A stretch of DNA of 6,348 nt, from the NCBI GenBank assembly GCA_938008925.1, contig CALLIQ010000527.1, positions 1 through 6,348 on the forward strand, given 5' to 3'. The notes beneath the pieces are model-generated. The model was not told where the DNA came from. It ran no database searches and saw nothing but the letters and a program-made list of their open reading frames with translations. Source of the DNA: an uncultured Acidimicrobiales bacterium (GTDB taxonomy: Bacteria; Actinomycetota; Acidimicrobiia; Acidimicrobiales; SZUA-35). Below, one piece after another: positions 1 through 6,134 of the stretch (the first letter of the stretch is position 1; each line of letters begins with the position of its first letter). A program made the position numbers and the translations under genes.

Positions 1-141
1 GGTGGCGGCAAGAACATCGTCAACGTCATCCTCACCGACCTGCGAGCGCTCGACACGCTCGGGGAGGTGGTGGTGCTCGCCACCGTTGCGGTCGGCATCC
101 TCGCCCTCGCCCGAGCACGCACCGAGGAGGCAGCGACATGA
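1..141 (+). CDS. mrpA: MrpA, Na+/H+ antiporter large subunit (3' end only)
   Basis: Only the last 46 codons are present; the reading frame is open at the left edge and stops at TGA 139-141. The residues read [20 protein letters not shown] and continue into [18 protein letters not shown]. This matches the C-terminal block of MrpA, where a conserved asparagine/aspartate-rich stretch ([15 protein letters not shown]) precedes the last membrane helix. In the family, MrpA is a large NuoL-like proton-pumping subunit that carries extra C-terminal helices and, with MrpD, forms the ion pathway of the heptameric antiporter. The last codons overlap the mrpB start by 4 bases (138-141) and contain its Shine-Dalgarno sequence. 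The protein is not fused to MrpB, because a stop codon separates them. Identification rests on this short motif plus the complete mrpB-G series that follows. Confidence 0.88.
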   Translation, partial: GGGKNIVNVILTDLRALDTLGEVVVLATVAVGILALARARTEEAAT

Positions 142-608
142 TCGCCGCACGCTCCCCCATTGTCTGCCTCGGCGTGCAAGCCGCCAGTCCGATCGCTCTC
201 GTGGTCGGTCTCTACCTGCTCTTCGCCGGCCACAACAGTCCCGGCGGTGGCTTCGCTGCCGGACTCGTGTTCGGTGCCGTGATCACTCTGCGAACTCTGG
301 CCGGGCTGCAAAAGCCCCGCTTCGCCACGCAGATCATCTCCGTCGGCTCGTTGATCGTCGCCGCCGTGGCTGTCGCCCCGTTGTTGTGGGGCGACCCGAT
401 GCTCGACCAGAAGATCGTCGAAACGTCGATTCCGATCTTCGGCAAGGTCAAGTCAGGGTCCGCACTCCCCTTCGACATCGGCGTCACCGCCATCGTCGTC
501 GGGCTCATCCTCGCCCTGCTCGACGGCTTGTCTGTCGACACGCTGCTCGAGAACCGCGGGTCCGACGACGGCGGGACGACGGGTTCAGACGAGGTGGCAC
601 CAGCATGA
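138..608 (+). CDS. mrpB: MrpB, Na+/H+ antiporter subunit B
   Basis: This encodes a 156-residue membrane protein of the MnhB/MrpB family, a small subunit of the Mrp Na+/H+ antiporter. Diagnostic motifs are GHNSPGGGF at residues 31-39 in the loop after the first helix, and FDIGV at 112-116 before the last helix. Four hydrophobic segments are visible, near residues 16-30, 37-54, 66-84 and 113-130. The ATG at 138 overlaps the mrpA stop by 4 bases and has GAGGAGG at 124-130, with 7 bases between. The last 20 or so residues ([19 protein letters not shown]) are hydrophilic and acidic and lie beyond the conserved core, presumably as a flexible tail. The gene is translationally coupled to mrpA and mrpC. 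Homology to the family is clear; the exact role of MrpB within the complex is not established from this sequence. Confidence 0.94.
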   Translation: MIAARSPIVCLGVQAASPIALVVGLYLLFAGHNSPGGGFAAGLVFGAVITLRTLAGLQKPRFATQIISVGSLIVAAVAVAPLLWGDPMLDQKIVETSIPIFGKVKSGSALPFDIGVTAIVVGLILALLDGLSVDTLLENRGSDDGGTTGSDEVAPA

Positions 609-1063
609 GCGTGTCACTGCTCCTCGCGATCGGTGGCTTGACCGCCGTCGGCCTCTACCTCATCACGGCCCGATCCCTGAGCCGGATCATCCTCGGCTTC
701 TCACTCCTCGGACATGCCTCCGTGCTCGCCCTCCTCGCTTCCGGTGGGGCGCCCGGTGGCGCCCCGATCGCCGGCACGTCCGACGAGGCCATCGCCAACC
801 CGGTGCCCCAGGCCCTCGCACTCACCGCGATCGTGATCTCGTTCGGCCTCACCCTCTTCCTCCTCGCCCTCGCCGGGCGCCAGCAAGCGCTCACGGGCGA
901 CGACCTCGTCGAGGACGACCTCGAAGACCGCCGCATCGCGGCCCTCGATCACGACGACGAGCGAACCGATGGCGAGGCGGCTGGCACCACCGCATCGAGC
1001 ACTGCAACGTCGAGTGGTGAGGCTGGCGCTGCCACCTCGAGCGGTGAGGAGGCCTCGACATGA
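605..1063 (+). CDS. mrpC: MrpC, Na+/H+ antiporter subunit C with long acidic tail
   Basis: This encodes 152 residues of the NuoK-like MrpC/MnhC family, a small three-helix subunit placed between MrpA and MrpD in known Mrp structures. Hydrophobic segments lie near residues 3-20, 27-47 and 68-91. The family block NPVPQALALTAIVISFG is at 65-81. The frame is open far upstream, but the start is ATG 605: this gives a 4-base overlap with mrpB, has GAGGTG at 591-596 with 8 bases of spacing, and places the family N-terminus correctly. Typical MrpC proteins are about 110-120 residues (113 in Bacillus subtilis). Here about 55-60 extra residues (roughly 94-152) form a hydrophilic tail. It has an acidic first half (DDLVEDDLEDRR, then DHDDERTDGE) and a Ala/Ser/Thr/Gly/Glu second half in which ATSSGE occurs twice. 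No known domain is recognised in the tail. Confidence 0.94.
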   Translation: MSVSLLLAIGGLTAVGLYLITARSLSRIILGFSLLGHASVLALLASGGAPGGAPIAGTSDEAIANPVPQALALTAIVISFGLTLFLLALAGRQQALTGDDLVEDDLEDRRIAALDHDDERTDGEAAGTTASSTATSSGEAGAATSSGEEAST

Positions 1064-2541
1064 ACAGCCTCATCGCCATCACGATCATCGCCCCGCTGGT
1101 CGCATCGGCCGTCGGGTTGTTGCTGCGGAGTCAGCCGAAGGCTCGCGACGCCGTCACCCTCGCCGGGCTCGCCGCTGCTGCACTCTCCTCGATCATCATG
1201 CTCATCACGGTCGAGGACCAAGGCACACACGTCGCCCGCATCGGCGGGTGGGCGCCCGAACTCGGCATCGTCCTCGTCGCCGACCTGTTCGCCTCACTGG
1301 TCCTGCCGGTGGCGCTCCTGATCATCTTCGTCGTCGAGATCTTCGCCATCGGACAGCGCCGCACCGCTTGGGGCGCCAACCCCGAGCTCAGCGGCCCGCT
1401 GCTCGGCGTGTTGACCTCAGGCGTCTCGCTGGCCTTCCTCACCGGCGACCTCTTCACGCTCTTCGTGGCCTTCGAGCTGATCTTGGTGTCGAGCTACGTG
1501 CTCCTCACCCACCAGGGCCGCCGCGGTCAGATCCAGTCCGGCATGACCTACGTCGTCATGAACCTGTTCTCATCGACGCTCTTCTTGTTCGGCCTGGCGA
1601 TCGTCTACGCCGCGACCGGCACGGTGAACATGGCACTCCTCGCCGAACGGATCCCCGAGCTCTCCGATGGTGTCCAGCTCGGCATCGGGGCGTGGTTCTT
1701 CGTCGTGTTCGGCACGAAGGCGGCGATCTTCCCGCTGTTCTCCTGGCTTCCAGACTCCTACCCCACCGCGCCGACCACAATCACCGCCGTCTTCGCTGGT
1801 CTGCTCACCAAGATCGGCATCTATGCCATGATCCGGTTCCACACCTTGATGGGACTCGATCAGCTCGGACCCGCGATGTTGATCATCGCCGGTCTCACCA
1901 TGGTCGTCGGTGCCATCGGGGCCCTGGCTCAGTCGGATGTGAAGCGCATCTTGTCGTTCCACATCATCAGCCAGATCGGCTACATGCTGATGGGACTCGG
2001 CCTGTTCAGCGCTGCCGGTACGACCGGCGCCATCTTGTTCCTCATCCACCACATGCCCGTGAAGACGGTGTTGTTCCTCGTCGGTGGACTCATCGAGAAC
2101 CACCAGGGAACCAGCACGCTCGATCGGTCTGGCGGCTTGGCCGGGCGACGGCCGCTCATCGCTGCGCTGTTCGCGATCCCGGCGCTCAGCCTCGCCGGGC
2201 TGCCGCCGTTCTCCGGCTTCGTGGCGAAGTTCGCGGTCATCTCCGCCGGCATCGAAGCCGCATCGCCCGTGATCGTCACCGTCGCCCTCGTGGCCGGTGC
2301 GCTCACGCTGCTGTCGATGACGAAGATCTGGCTCGGCGTGTTCTGGGGTCCGACACCCGATGAGATCTCTCCGGTCCAGACCGACCGCGGCAATCGACTG
2401 GCCATGGTCAGCGCGACCGGCCTCGCCGTCGCCGGCACCCTGACCATCTCGTTCTTCGCCGGCACCCTGTTCGACCTGAGCAGCCAAGCAGCCGAAGAGC
2501 TGCGAACCCCCGGGGTCTACACCGAGGAGGTGACGTCGTGA
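1060..2541 (+). CDS. mrpD: MrpD, Na+/H+ antiporter subunit D (NuoN/NuoL-like)
   Basis: This encodes 493 residues, the usual length for MrpD, with about 14 hydrophobic segments spanning the protein. It belongs to the proton-translocating family shared with complex I subunits NuoL/M/N. Key charged residues of that family are visible: E139 in LFVAFELILVSSYVL (helix 5 glutamate), K220 in FGTKAAIFPLFSWLPDSYP (helix 7 lysine), K251 in LLTKIGIYAMIRF, H330/H331 with K335 in IHHMPVKTVLFL, and K390 in SGFVAKFAVI (helix 12 lysine). In known Mrp complexes MrpD provides one of the proton paths. The ATG at 1060 overlaps the mrpC stop by 4 bases and has GAGGAGG at 1046-1052 with 7 bases of spacing. Its place in an mrpA-G array, next to mrpE, F and G, separates it from a complex I subunit. 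No key residue looks missing, so the subunit should be functional. Confidence 0.95.
   Translation: MNSLIAITIIAPLVASAVGLLLRSQPKARDAVTLAGLAAAALSSIIMLITVEDQGTHVARIGGWAPELGIVLVADLFASLVLPVALLIIFVVEIFAIGQRRTAWGANPELSGPLLGVLTSGVSLAFLTGDLFTLFVAFELILVSSYVLLTHQGRRGQIQSGMTYVVMNLFSSTLFLFGLAIVYAATGTVNMALLAERIPELSDGVQLGIGAWFFVVFGTKAAIFPLFSWLPDSYPTAPTTITAVFAGLLTKIGIYAMIRFHTLMGLDQLGPAMLIIAGLTMVVGAIGALAQSDVKRILSFHIISQIGYMLMGLGLFSAAGTTGAILFLIHHMPVKTVLFLVGGLIENHQGTSTLDRSGGLAGRRPLIAALFAIPALSLAGLPPFSGFVAKFAVISAGIEAASPVIVTVALVAGALTLLSMTKIWLGVFWGPTPDEISPVQTDRGNRLAMVSATGLAVAGTLTISFFAGTLFDLSSQAAEELRTPGVYTEEVTS
2524..2530 (+). promoter_or_regulatory. Shine-Dalgarno sequence that sets the mrpE start
   Basis: GAGGAGG lies inside the last codons of mrpD. 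It is exactly 7 bases before GTG 2538 and 10 bases before the next in-frame codon, ATG 2541. The same GAGGAGG-N7-start layout is seen before mrpB and mrpD, and a shorter GGGAG-N7-start before mrpF. The preferred start of mrpE is therefore GTG 2538, giving the usual 4-base overlap. ATG 2541 remains a possible alternative that would shorten the protein by one residue. Confidence 0.7.
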
Positions 2542-3092
2542 TGCGGTTGGCCAAGCCTCGGCACCTGATCACCATCACCGCGTTGATGTTCCTGTGGTGC
2601 GGATTGTGGGGTGAGTTCTCCGTGGCGAACGTCGTCGCCGGCTTTGCGATCGGGGCGGCGGTGACCGCCTTGGGCATCGGACCGCCGGGTGACGGCACGG
2701 TGAACCCGATCGCGCTCGGCCAGCTCATGTGGCTCGTCGTCGTCGACCTGATCAAGTCGACCGTCAGCGTCGCGAGCGAGATCCTGACGCCGACCGACTA
2801 CACCAACGAATCCGTCATCGCCGTGCAGCTGGAGGACCCGGAGGCTCGCAACCACTTCCTTCTCCTCGTCGTCGCCATCACCCTCACGCCCGGCACCGCC
2901 GTGGTCGACACGGACCCCGAAGCCAACACGCTGTATCTCCACCTGCTCCACACGAATCGCCGTGAGGAGACCATCGAGCACGCCCACAAGCTCGCCCGCC
3001 TCACGTGTGCTGCGCTCCCCACGACTCGACGAAGCGACCGCGTGGAATCGAGCAAGGACTCCTCCGACAGCGGAACGGGAGCACGATCATGA
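2538..3092 (+). CDS. mrpE: MrpE, Na+/H+ antiporter subunit E
   Basis: This encodes 184 residues of the MnhE/MrpE family, a small membrane subunit that in known structures sits beside MrpF and MrpG on the MrpA side of the complex. Two N-terminal hydrophobic segments (about 10-24 and 28-46) carry the family motif WGEFSVANVVAGF starting at residue 24. A third hydrophobic region is at 61-72, followed by the soluble part. A fourth region, at 107-120, leads into the highly conserved LTPGTAVVDTDPEANTLYLH at 116-135. The start is GTG 2538 with a 4-base overlap on mrpD; ATG 2541 is the alternative. Family members are usually near 160 residues. Here a Ser/Asp/Arg-rich tail from about residue 161 to 184 adds length, and its coding DNA contains the mrpF ribosome binding site. 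Assignment is secure from the motifs and the position between mrpD and mrpF. Confidence 0.94.
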   Translation: MMRLAKPRHLITITALMFLWCGLWGEFSVANVVAGFAIGAAVTALGIGPPGDGTVNPIALGQLMWLVVVDLIKSTVSVASEILTPTDYTNESVIAVQLEDPEARNHFLLLVVAITLTPGTAVVDTDPEANTLYLHLLHTNRREETIEHAHKLARLTCAALPTTRRSDRVESSKDSSDSGTGARS

Positions 3093-3361
3093 TCTCCGCC
3101 CTCGCCATCGCCTGTTTCGGCATCGCTGCGCTGTGCGGCACCTACCGGGTGCTCCGCGGCCCCGGCCTGGCCGACCGAGTGATGGCACTCGACGTCACGC
3201 TCATCTCGTTCATGGGAGCCATCGCCATCGATGCCGCTCGGCGTGACGACACCACCTATCTCGTGCTGATGGCTGTGTTGGCCATCATCGGCTTCACCGC
3301 CACCGTCGCCGCCAGTCGCTTTCTCGAGCGCGAGGCCAGCCGACCGGGAGGCTCATCGTGA
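3089..3361 (+). CDS. mrpF: MrpF, Na+/H+ antiporter subunit F
   Basis: This encodes 90 residues, the normal size for the MnhF/MrpF family. There are three hydrophobic segments, near 3-18, 36-47 and 58-75. The diagnostic motif YRVLRGPGLADRVMALD spans residues 19-35 and includes the conserved RGP turn and two aspartates (D29, D35); an aspartate in this region is known to matter for Mrp function in Bacillus. The frame is open upstream to an ATG at 3005, but ATG 3089 is chosen. It gives a 4-base overlap with the mrpE stop, has GGGAG at 3077-3081 with 7 bases of spacing, and starts the protein at the family N-terminus. A short polar tail (REASRPGGSS) encodes the mrpG ribosome binding site. MrpF is a membrane subunit whose loss usually abolishes complex assembly or activity. 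Confidence 0.94.
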   Translation: MISALAIACFGIAALCGTYRVLRGPGLADRVMALDVTLISFMGAIAIDAARRDDTTYLVLMAVLAIIGFTATVAASRFLEREASRPGGSS

Positions 3362-3687
3362 GCACGCTGTCGTCGGTCATCGTCCTCATGGGCAGCCTCG
3401 TCGCACTGCTTGCCGGCATCGGGATCCTGCGCTTCTCGACGCCATACGCCCGCTTCCACGCTGCTGGGAAGGCCAGCCCGATCGCGTTTCTCATCGTTGC
3501 GATCGGGGCCGTGCTCGAGCTCGGCCTCACCGGCGCAGCGCAGCTCCTGATCGCAGCGGTCGCAATGACCCTCACGCTGCCCGTCGGTGTGCACCTGCTG
3601 TTCCGGGCCGCCTACCGAACCACGTCGAACGATCACCTCATCGTCGACGACCTCGCCACCGCCACCGTCGTCGACAACGAAGACTGA
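3358..3687 (+). CDS. mrpG: MrpG, Na+/H+ antiporter subunit G
   Basis: This encodes 109 residues of the MnhG/MrpG family. Three hydrophobic segments are near residues 5-24, 40-56 and 61-83. The family signature GILRFSTPYARFHAAGKASP spans 22-41, with H34 and K38 conserved in type. LPVGVHLLFRAAYR at 74-87 matches the conserved proline and RAAY end of the third helix. The start is GTG 3358, overlapping the mrpF stop by 4 bases (GTGA), with GGGAGG at 3346-3351 and 6 bases of spacing. A hydrophilic acidic tail (residues 88-109, ending VVDNED) follows the core. This is the last gene of the operon: a 70-base gap with a terminator-like hairpin separates it from the next gene, which has its own promoter-like box. 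Confidence 0.93.
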   Translation: MSTLSSVIVLMGSLVALLAGIGILRFSTPYARFHAAGKASPIAFLIVAIGAVLELGLTGAAQLLIAAVAMTLTLPVGVHLLFRAAYRTTSNDHLIVDDLATATVVDNED

Positions 3688-3693
3688 GCTCAG

Positions 3694-3739
3694 CCGGTCC
3701 GAAACGATCGTGTCGACGCTGCGATCGGACGACGGTTTT
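3694..3739 (+). terminator. Probable intrinsic terminator of the mrp operon
   Basis: CCG+GTCCGA at 3694-3702 can pair with TCGGAC at 3725-3730 and CGG at 3733-3735, leaving a 2-base bulge (GA), and TTTT follows directly at 3736-3739. The 22-base loop can pair further: TCG 3708-3710 with CGA 3722-3724. A competing fold pairs the two copies of CGATCG at 3705-3710 and 3722-3727. The position just after mrpG fits an operon end. The large loop, the bulge and the short T run make it weaker than a textbook terminator. Confidence 0.5.
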
Positions 3740-3745
3740 CGCCCA

Positions 3746-3751
3746 TAGCCT
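3746..3751 (+). promoter_or_regulatory. Candidate -10 box for a leaderless transcript
   Basis: TAGCCT matches the TAnnnT pattern of actinobacterial sigma-70-type -10 elements. Its last base is 6 bases before GTG 3758, so transcription would be expected to begin at or next to the start codon. No Shine-Dalgarno sequence is present in the 20 bases before that codon. No convincing -35 box was found. The short motif is common by chance; its position is what supports it. Confidence 0.5.
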
Positions 3752-3757
3752 CTCGGC

Positions 3758-4678
3758 GTGAGTTACGAATCAATCGCTACCACGCTCGAGCGTGGCGAGA
3801 CGGTCATCATTGACGGCGGAACCGGTACCGAGTTGGAGCGCCGCGGCGCTTCCATGAATCCGGAGGCGTGGTGCGGAGCCGCAACCCTCGACAACGAGGC
3901 GCTGCTCGAGGCAATCCACCGGGACTACATCGCGGCGGGCGCCAAGATCATCACGGCGAACACCTACGCCTCATCGCGCATCATGCTCGGATCGGCCGGC
4001 CTGTCCGACCACTTCAACGCCTTGAACCGCACAGCCGTGCAGGTCGCGCACCGTGCGCGGGCCGAGAGCGGAGCAACCGACGTCGCCGTCGCCGGTTCGC
4101 TGTCGCACATGGTTCCGCTCATCCCTGGCTCGGGCTACAACGACCACTCACGGATCCCGCCGGCCGCCCGCCAACTCGAGGCGTTCACCGAACTCGCCAT
4201 GCTCCACGCGGACGAGGGTTGCGACATGATCCTGCTCGAGATGATGTTCCATCCCGACCGCATGCCGCACGCGCTCGATGCGGCCGAAGCGTCGGGTCTG
4301 CCCTACTGGGTCGGCCTCGCCGCCAGGGAGACGGCCGACGGTGAACTCGTCAGCTTCACCGACGAGGCAGACATCCCGCTCGCCGAGCTGATGACCATCG
4401 TGGCCGACTATTCGCCGAGCGCCTGCGGAATCATGCACACCCCGTCGAACAGCGTCTCCGCTGGACTCGACATCATCGGCCAGCACTTCGACGGCCCGCT
4501 CACCGCCTACCCGGACTCCGGCTACTTCGCCATGCCCGAGTGGCGCTTCGAGAACATCATCGAGCCGAGTGAGCTCCACGATTTCGCGGTCGAATGGAAG
4601 TCGAAGGGTGCGCAGGTGCTCGGTGGATGCTGCGGACTCTCCCCGGCCCACATCGAGGCCCTCGCACCGCTCGGCTGA
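3758..4678 (+). CDS. Homocysteine S-methyltransferase-family protein with altered zinc site
   Basis: This encodes 306 residues covering a full single homocysteine S-methyltransferase (TIM-barrel) domain. Family members move a methyl group from S-methylmethionine, betaine or a folate to homocysteine, which is bound through a zinc held by three cysteines. Seen here are the N-terminal DGGTGTELERRG (residues 19-30), ITANTYASS (65-73), VAGSLSHM (111-118), EGCDMILLEM (153-162), YPDSGY (251-256) and the C-terminal zinc pair GGCCG (289-293, C291 and C292). The first ligand, normally the Cys in a GxNC motif, aligns with H227 in GIMHTPS. The spacing from H227 to C291 (64) is close to that in E. coli MetH (Cys247 to Cys310). 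The usual GP after VAGS and the T after E161 are also changed. The protein is therefore a divergent subgroup member, and the methyl donor and acceptor cannot be named. The GTG start has no Shine-Dalgarno sequence and is probably leaderless. Confidence 0.85.
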   Translation: MSYESIATTLERGETVIIDGGTGTELERRGASMNPEAWCGAATLDNEALLEAIHRDYIAAGAKIITANTYASSRIMLGSAGLSDHFNALNRTAVQVAHRARAESGATDVAVAGSLSHMVPLIPGSGYNDHSRIPPAARQLEAFTELAMLHADEGCDMILLEMMFHPDRMPHALDAAEASGLPYWVGLAARETADGELVSFTDEADIPLAELMTIVADYSPSACGIMHTPSNSVSAGLDIIGQHFDGPLTAYPDSGYFAMPEWRFENIIEPSELHDFAVEWKSKGAQVLGGCCGLSPAHIEALAPLG

Positions 4679-4692
4679 TCAGCGGCCTGGCT

Positions 4693-4722
4693 CCCGGCGG
4701 GATCGGCGGGATTCTCGCCGGG
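4693..4722 (+). terminator. Inverted repeat after the methyltransferase-like gene
   Basis: CCCGGCG at 4693-4699 is the exact reverse complement of CGCCGGG at 4716-4722, with a 16-base spacer. An alternative hairpin pairs CGGCG 4704-4708 with CGCCG 4716-4720 over a 7-base loop. It lies 14 bases after the upstream stop codon and just before the amidase promoter-like box, so it may help end the upstream transcript. No T run follows, and GC-rich DNA forms such repeats by chance, so confidence is low. Confidence 0.3.
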
Positions 4723-4731
4723 CAGACCGAC

Positions 4732-4737
4732 TAGCTT
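4732..4737 (+). promoter_or_regulatory. Candidate -10 box before the amidase gene
   Basis: TAGCTT fits TAnnnT and ends 8 bases before ATG 4746. There is no Shine-Dalgarno sequence between 4720 and 4745, so a leaderless or nearly leaderless message is likely. It differs from the box before the preceding gene (TAGCCT) at a single position. No clear -35 box is seen. Confidence 0.45.
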
Positions 4738-4745
4738 CGGCCGCC

Positions 4746-6134
4746 ATGGCCGACCAGCTCTGGACCCGATCAGCAACCGAACTCGCGAGCCTCATCGCGA
4801 GCGGAGACGTCAGCAGCCGGGAGGTCGTCGACGCCCACCTCGACCGCATCGATGCGGTCAATCCCGAGCTCAACGCGATCACCGTGCACATGGCCGACGA
4901 CGCCCGTGCGGCTGCCGACCGCGCCGACGGCTCCGAACCGAGCGGTCCGCTGCACGGCGTGCCGTTCACGATCAAGGAGAACATCGACCAGGTCGGCTTT
5001 GCCACCACCCAGGCGGTCGCTGCATTCGTCGAGGCCAAGCCAGCCACGAATGCTCCCACCGTGCAGCGGATGCTCCACGCAGGGGCGATCCCGATCGGTC
5101 GCACCAACATGCCGGAGTTGGGCCTCAGGGTCTCGACCGACAATGCCTTGCGTGGCCTCACCCGCAATCCGTGGAGCCACGACCACACCGCTGGCGGCTC
5201 GAGCGGCGGTGAGGGGTCGGCGATCGCAGCGGGCATGAGCCCCATCGGCCTCGGCAACGACATCGGCGGTTCGATTCGCAACCCGGCCCTGTGCTGCGGG
5301 GTCGCCGGGCTCAAGCCCGGTTACGGGCGCATTCCGCGAGCGACGACCATCGCACCGACCGAGCCTGGTGTGTCCGGCCAGCTCATGGCGGTCGAAGGAC
5401 CGATGGCCCGCACCATCGCCGATCTTCGTCTCGGGTACGAGATCTTGTCCGGAAGCACTCCGGTCGATCCCCGAGTGGTCGACGCACCCATCGACGGACC
5501 ACCGATGGCCAAGCGATGCGGTGTCGTGCGGGACCTCGGAGCGTCCACGATCGGTGTCGGTGCCCTCGCTGCCGTCGACGACGCGGCCGCCGCCCTCTCC
5601 GATGCCGGTTGGGAGGTCGTCGAGATCGAGGTGCCGGACCTCGCCGCGACCCACGACGTCTGGCTCCGCATGCTGGCATTCGACTTCTCCGAGGCGCTGC
5701 CGCTCCTCGCCACCATCATGGGCGAGCAGGAGATCTCGGTGCTGCGCACGCTCGTGGCCGAAGCGGAGTCGCGTCCCGGATCAGCCCCACAGCTGTTCAT
5801 GGAACGGATGCGGCTGCAGAAGCTGTGGAGTCAGGTCTTCGCCAACACCCCGGTCGTGGTCGGCCCGGGGTGGAACAACCCGCCGTTCCGCCATGGGGAC
5901 GACCTCGTCGAGGGCGAGCAGATGAGCATCCTCGACGACCAGCTCAGCTTCATCGTCCCGGCGAATGCGCTCGGTCTTCCCGCAGTCGCGATGAAGACCG
6001 GCGAGCACGATTCGCTGCCCACCGGCGTGCAGATCTACGCAAATCAGCAGCGCGAAGATCGCTGTCTGAGCGCCGCCGCCGTGATCGAGAACACCAACGG
6101 CGTGATCCGCCCGATCGACCCGGTCTGGGCCTGA
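4746..6134 (+). CDS. Amidase-signature family hydrolase
   Basis: This encodes 462 residues, a usual length for stand-alone amidase-signature enzymes, which hydrolyse amide bonds in the cytoplasm. The Ser-cisSer-Lys triad is intact: K77 in PFTIKENID, S152 in AGGSSGGEGS and nucleophile S176 in DIGGSIRNPA. The spacings of 75 and 24 residues are the same as in fatty acid amide hydrolase (K142, S217, S241). Other family blocks are GPLHGVPF (67-74), GRTNMPELG (118-126), GVAGLKPGYGRIP (185-197) and EGPMARTIADLRLGYEIL (217-234). The C-terminal VPANALGLPAVA (404-415) and LPTGVQIYA (424-432) are also typical. GatA of the tRNA amidotransferase is a relative, but no gatB or gatC is nearby and the C-terminal half differs, so a free-standing amidase is favoured; the substrate is unknown. 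The frame is open upstream to 4569, but ATG 4746 gives the family N-terminus and follows a promoter-like box. Confidence 0.92.
   Translation: MADQLWTRSATELASLIASGDVSSREVVDAHLDRIDAVNPELNAITVHMADDARAAADRADGSEPSGPLHGVPFTIKENIDQVGFATTQAVAAFVEAKPATNAPTVQRMLHAGAIPIGRTNMPELGLRVSTDNALRGLTRNPWSHDHTAGGSSGGEGSAIAAGMSPIGLGNDIGGSIRNPALCCGVAGLKPGYGRIPRATTIAPTEPGVSGQLMAVEGPMARTIADLRLGYEILSGSTPVDPRVVDAPIDGPPMAKRCGVVRDLGASTIGVGALAAVDDAAAALSDAGWEVVEIEVPDLAATHDVWLRMLAFDFSEALPLLATIMGEQEISVLRTLVAEAESRPGSAPQLFMERMRLQKLWSQVFANTPVVVGPGWNNPPFRHGDDLVEGEQMSILDDQLSFIVPANALGLPAVAMKTGEHDSLPTGVQIYANQQREDRCLSAAAVIENTNGVIRPIDPVWA

Noticed and set aside
2..604. Upstream extension of the mrpC reading frame, which stays open almost to the left edge
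   Set aside because: It would overlap all of mrpB in another frame and is Arg/Ser-rich without family similarity. The family N-terminus, the 4-base overlap and the Shine-Dalgarno sequence all place the start at 605.
1008..1047. Short DNA repeat encoding ATSSGE twice in the mrpC tail, considered as a mobile or CRISPR-like repeat
   Set aside because: Only two imperfect copies occur, in frame within coding sequence, with codon differences. This is protein low complexity rather than a repeat element.
969..2363. 464-codon + strand frame overlapping mrpD
   Set aside because: The translation is dominated by Arg, His and Pro, typical of an out-of-frame reading of GC-rich DNA, while the other frame encodes a full-length MrpD.
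1570..2487. 305-codon open frame on the - strand opposite mrpD
   Set aside because: It lies wholly antisense to a clearly conserved MrpD, and its translation is rich in Arg, Glu, Asp and Gly with no recognisable motif. High GC content makes long empty frames common.
1060..2541. mrpD as a respiratory complex I subunit (NuoM/NuoN)
   Set aside because: The sequence families are related, but the flanking mrpB, C, E, F and G genes are specific to Mrp antiporters and no other nuo gene is present.
4569..4745. N-terminal extension of the amidase by 59 residues
   Set aside because: The extra residues are Arg/Ser-rich and overlap the methyltransferase-like gene. The conserved amidase N-terminus and the TAnnnT box both point to ATG 4746.
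4770..5654. 294-codon open frame on the - strand opposite the amidase gene
   Set aside because: It is antisense to a gene with an intact catalytic triad, has a low-complexity charged composition and no ribosome binding site worth noting, so it is a GC-driven shadow.
4746..6134. Amidase as GatA of the tRNA-dependent amidotransferase
   Set aside because: The signature region is shared, but no gatC or gatB is adjacent and the C-terminal half does not look like GatA. A general amidase is the safer call.
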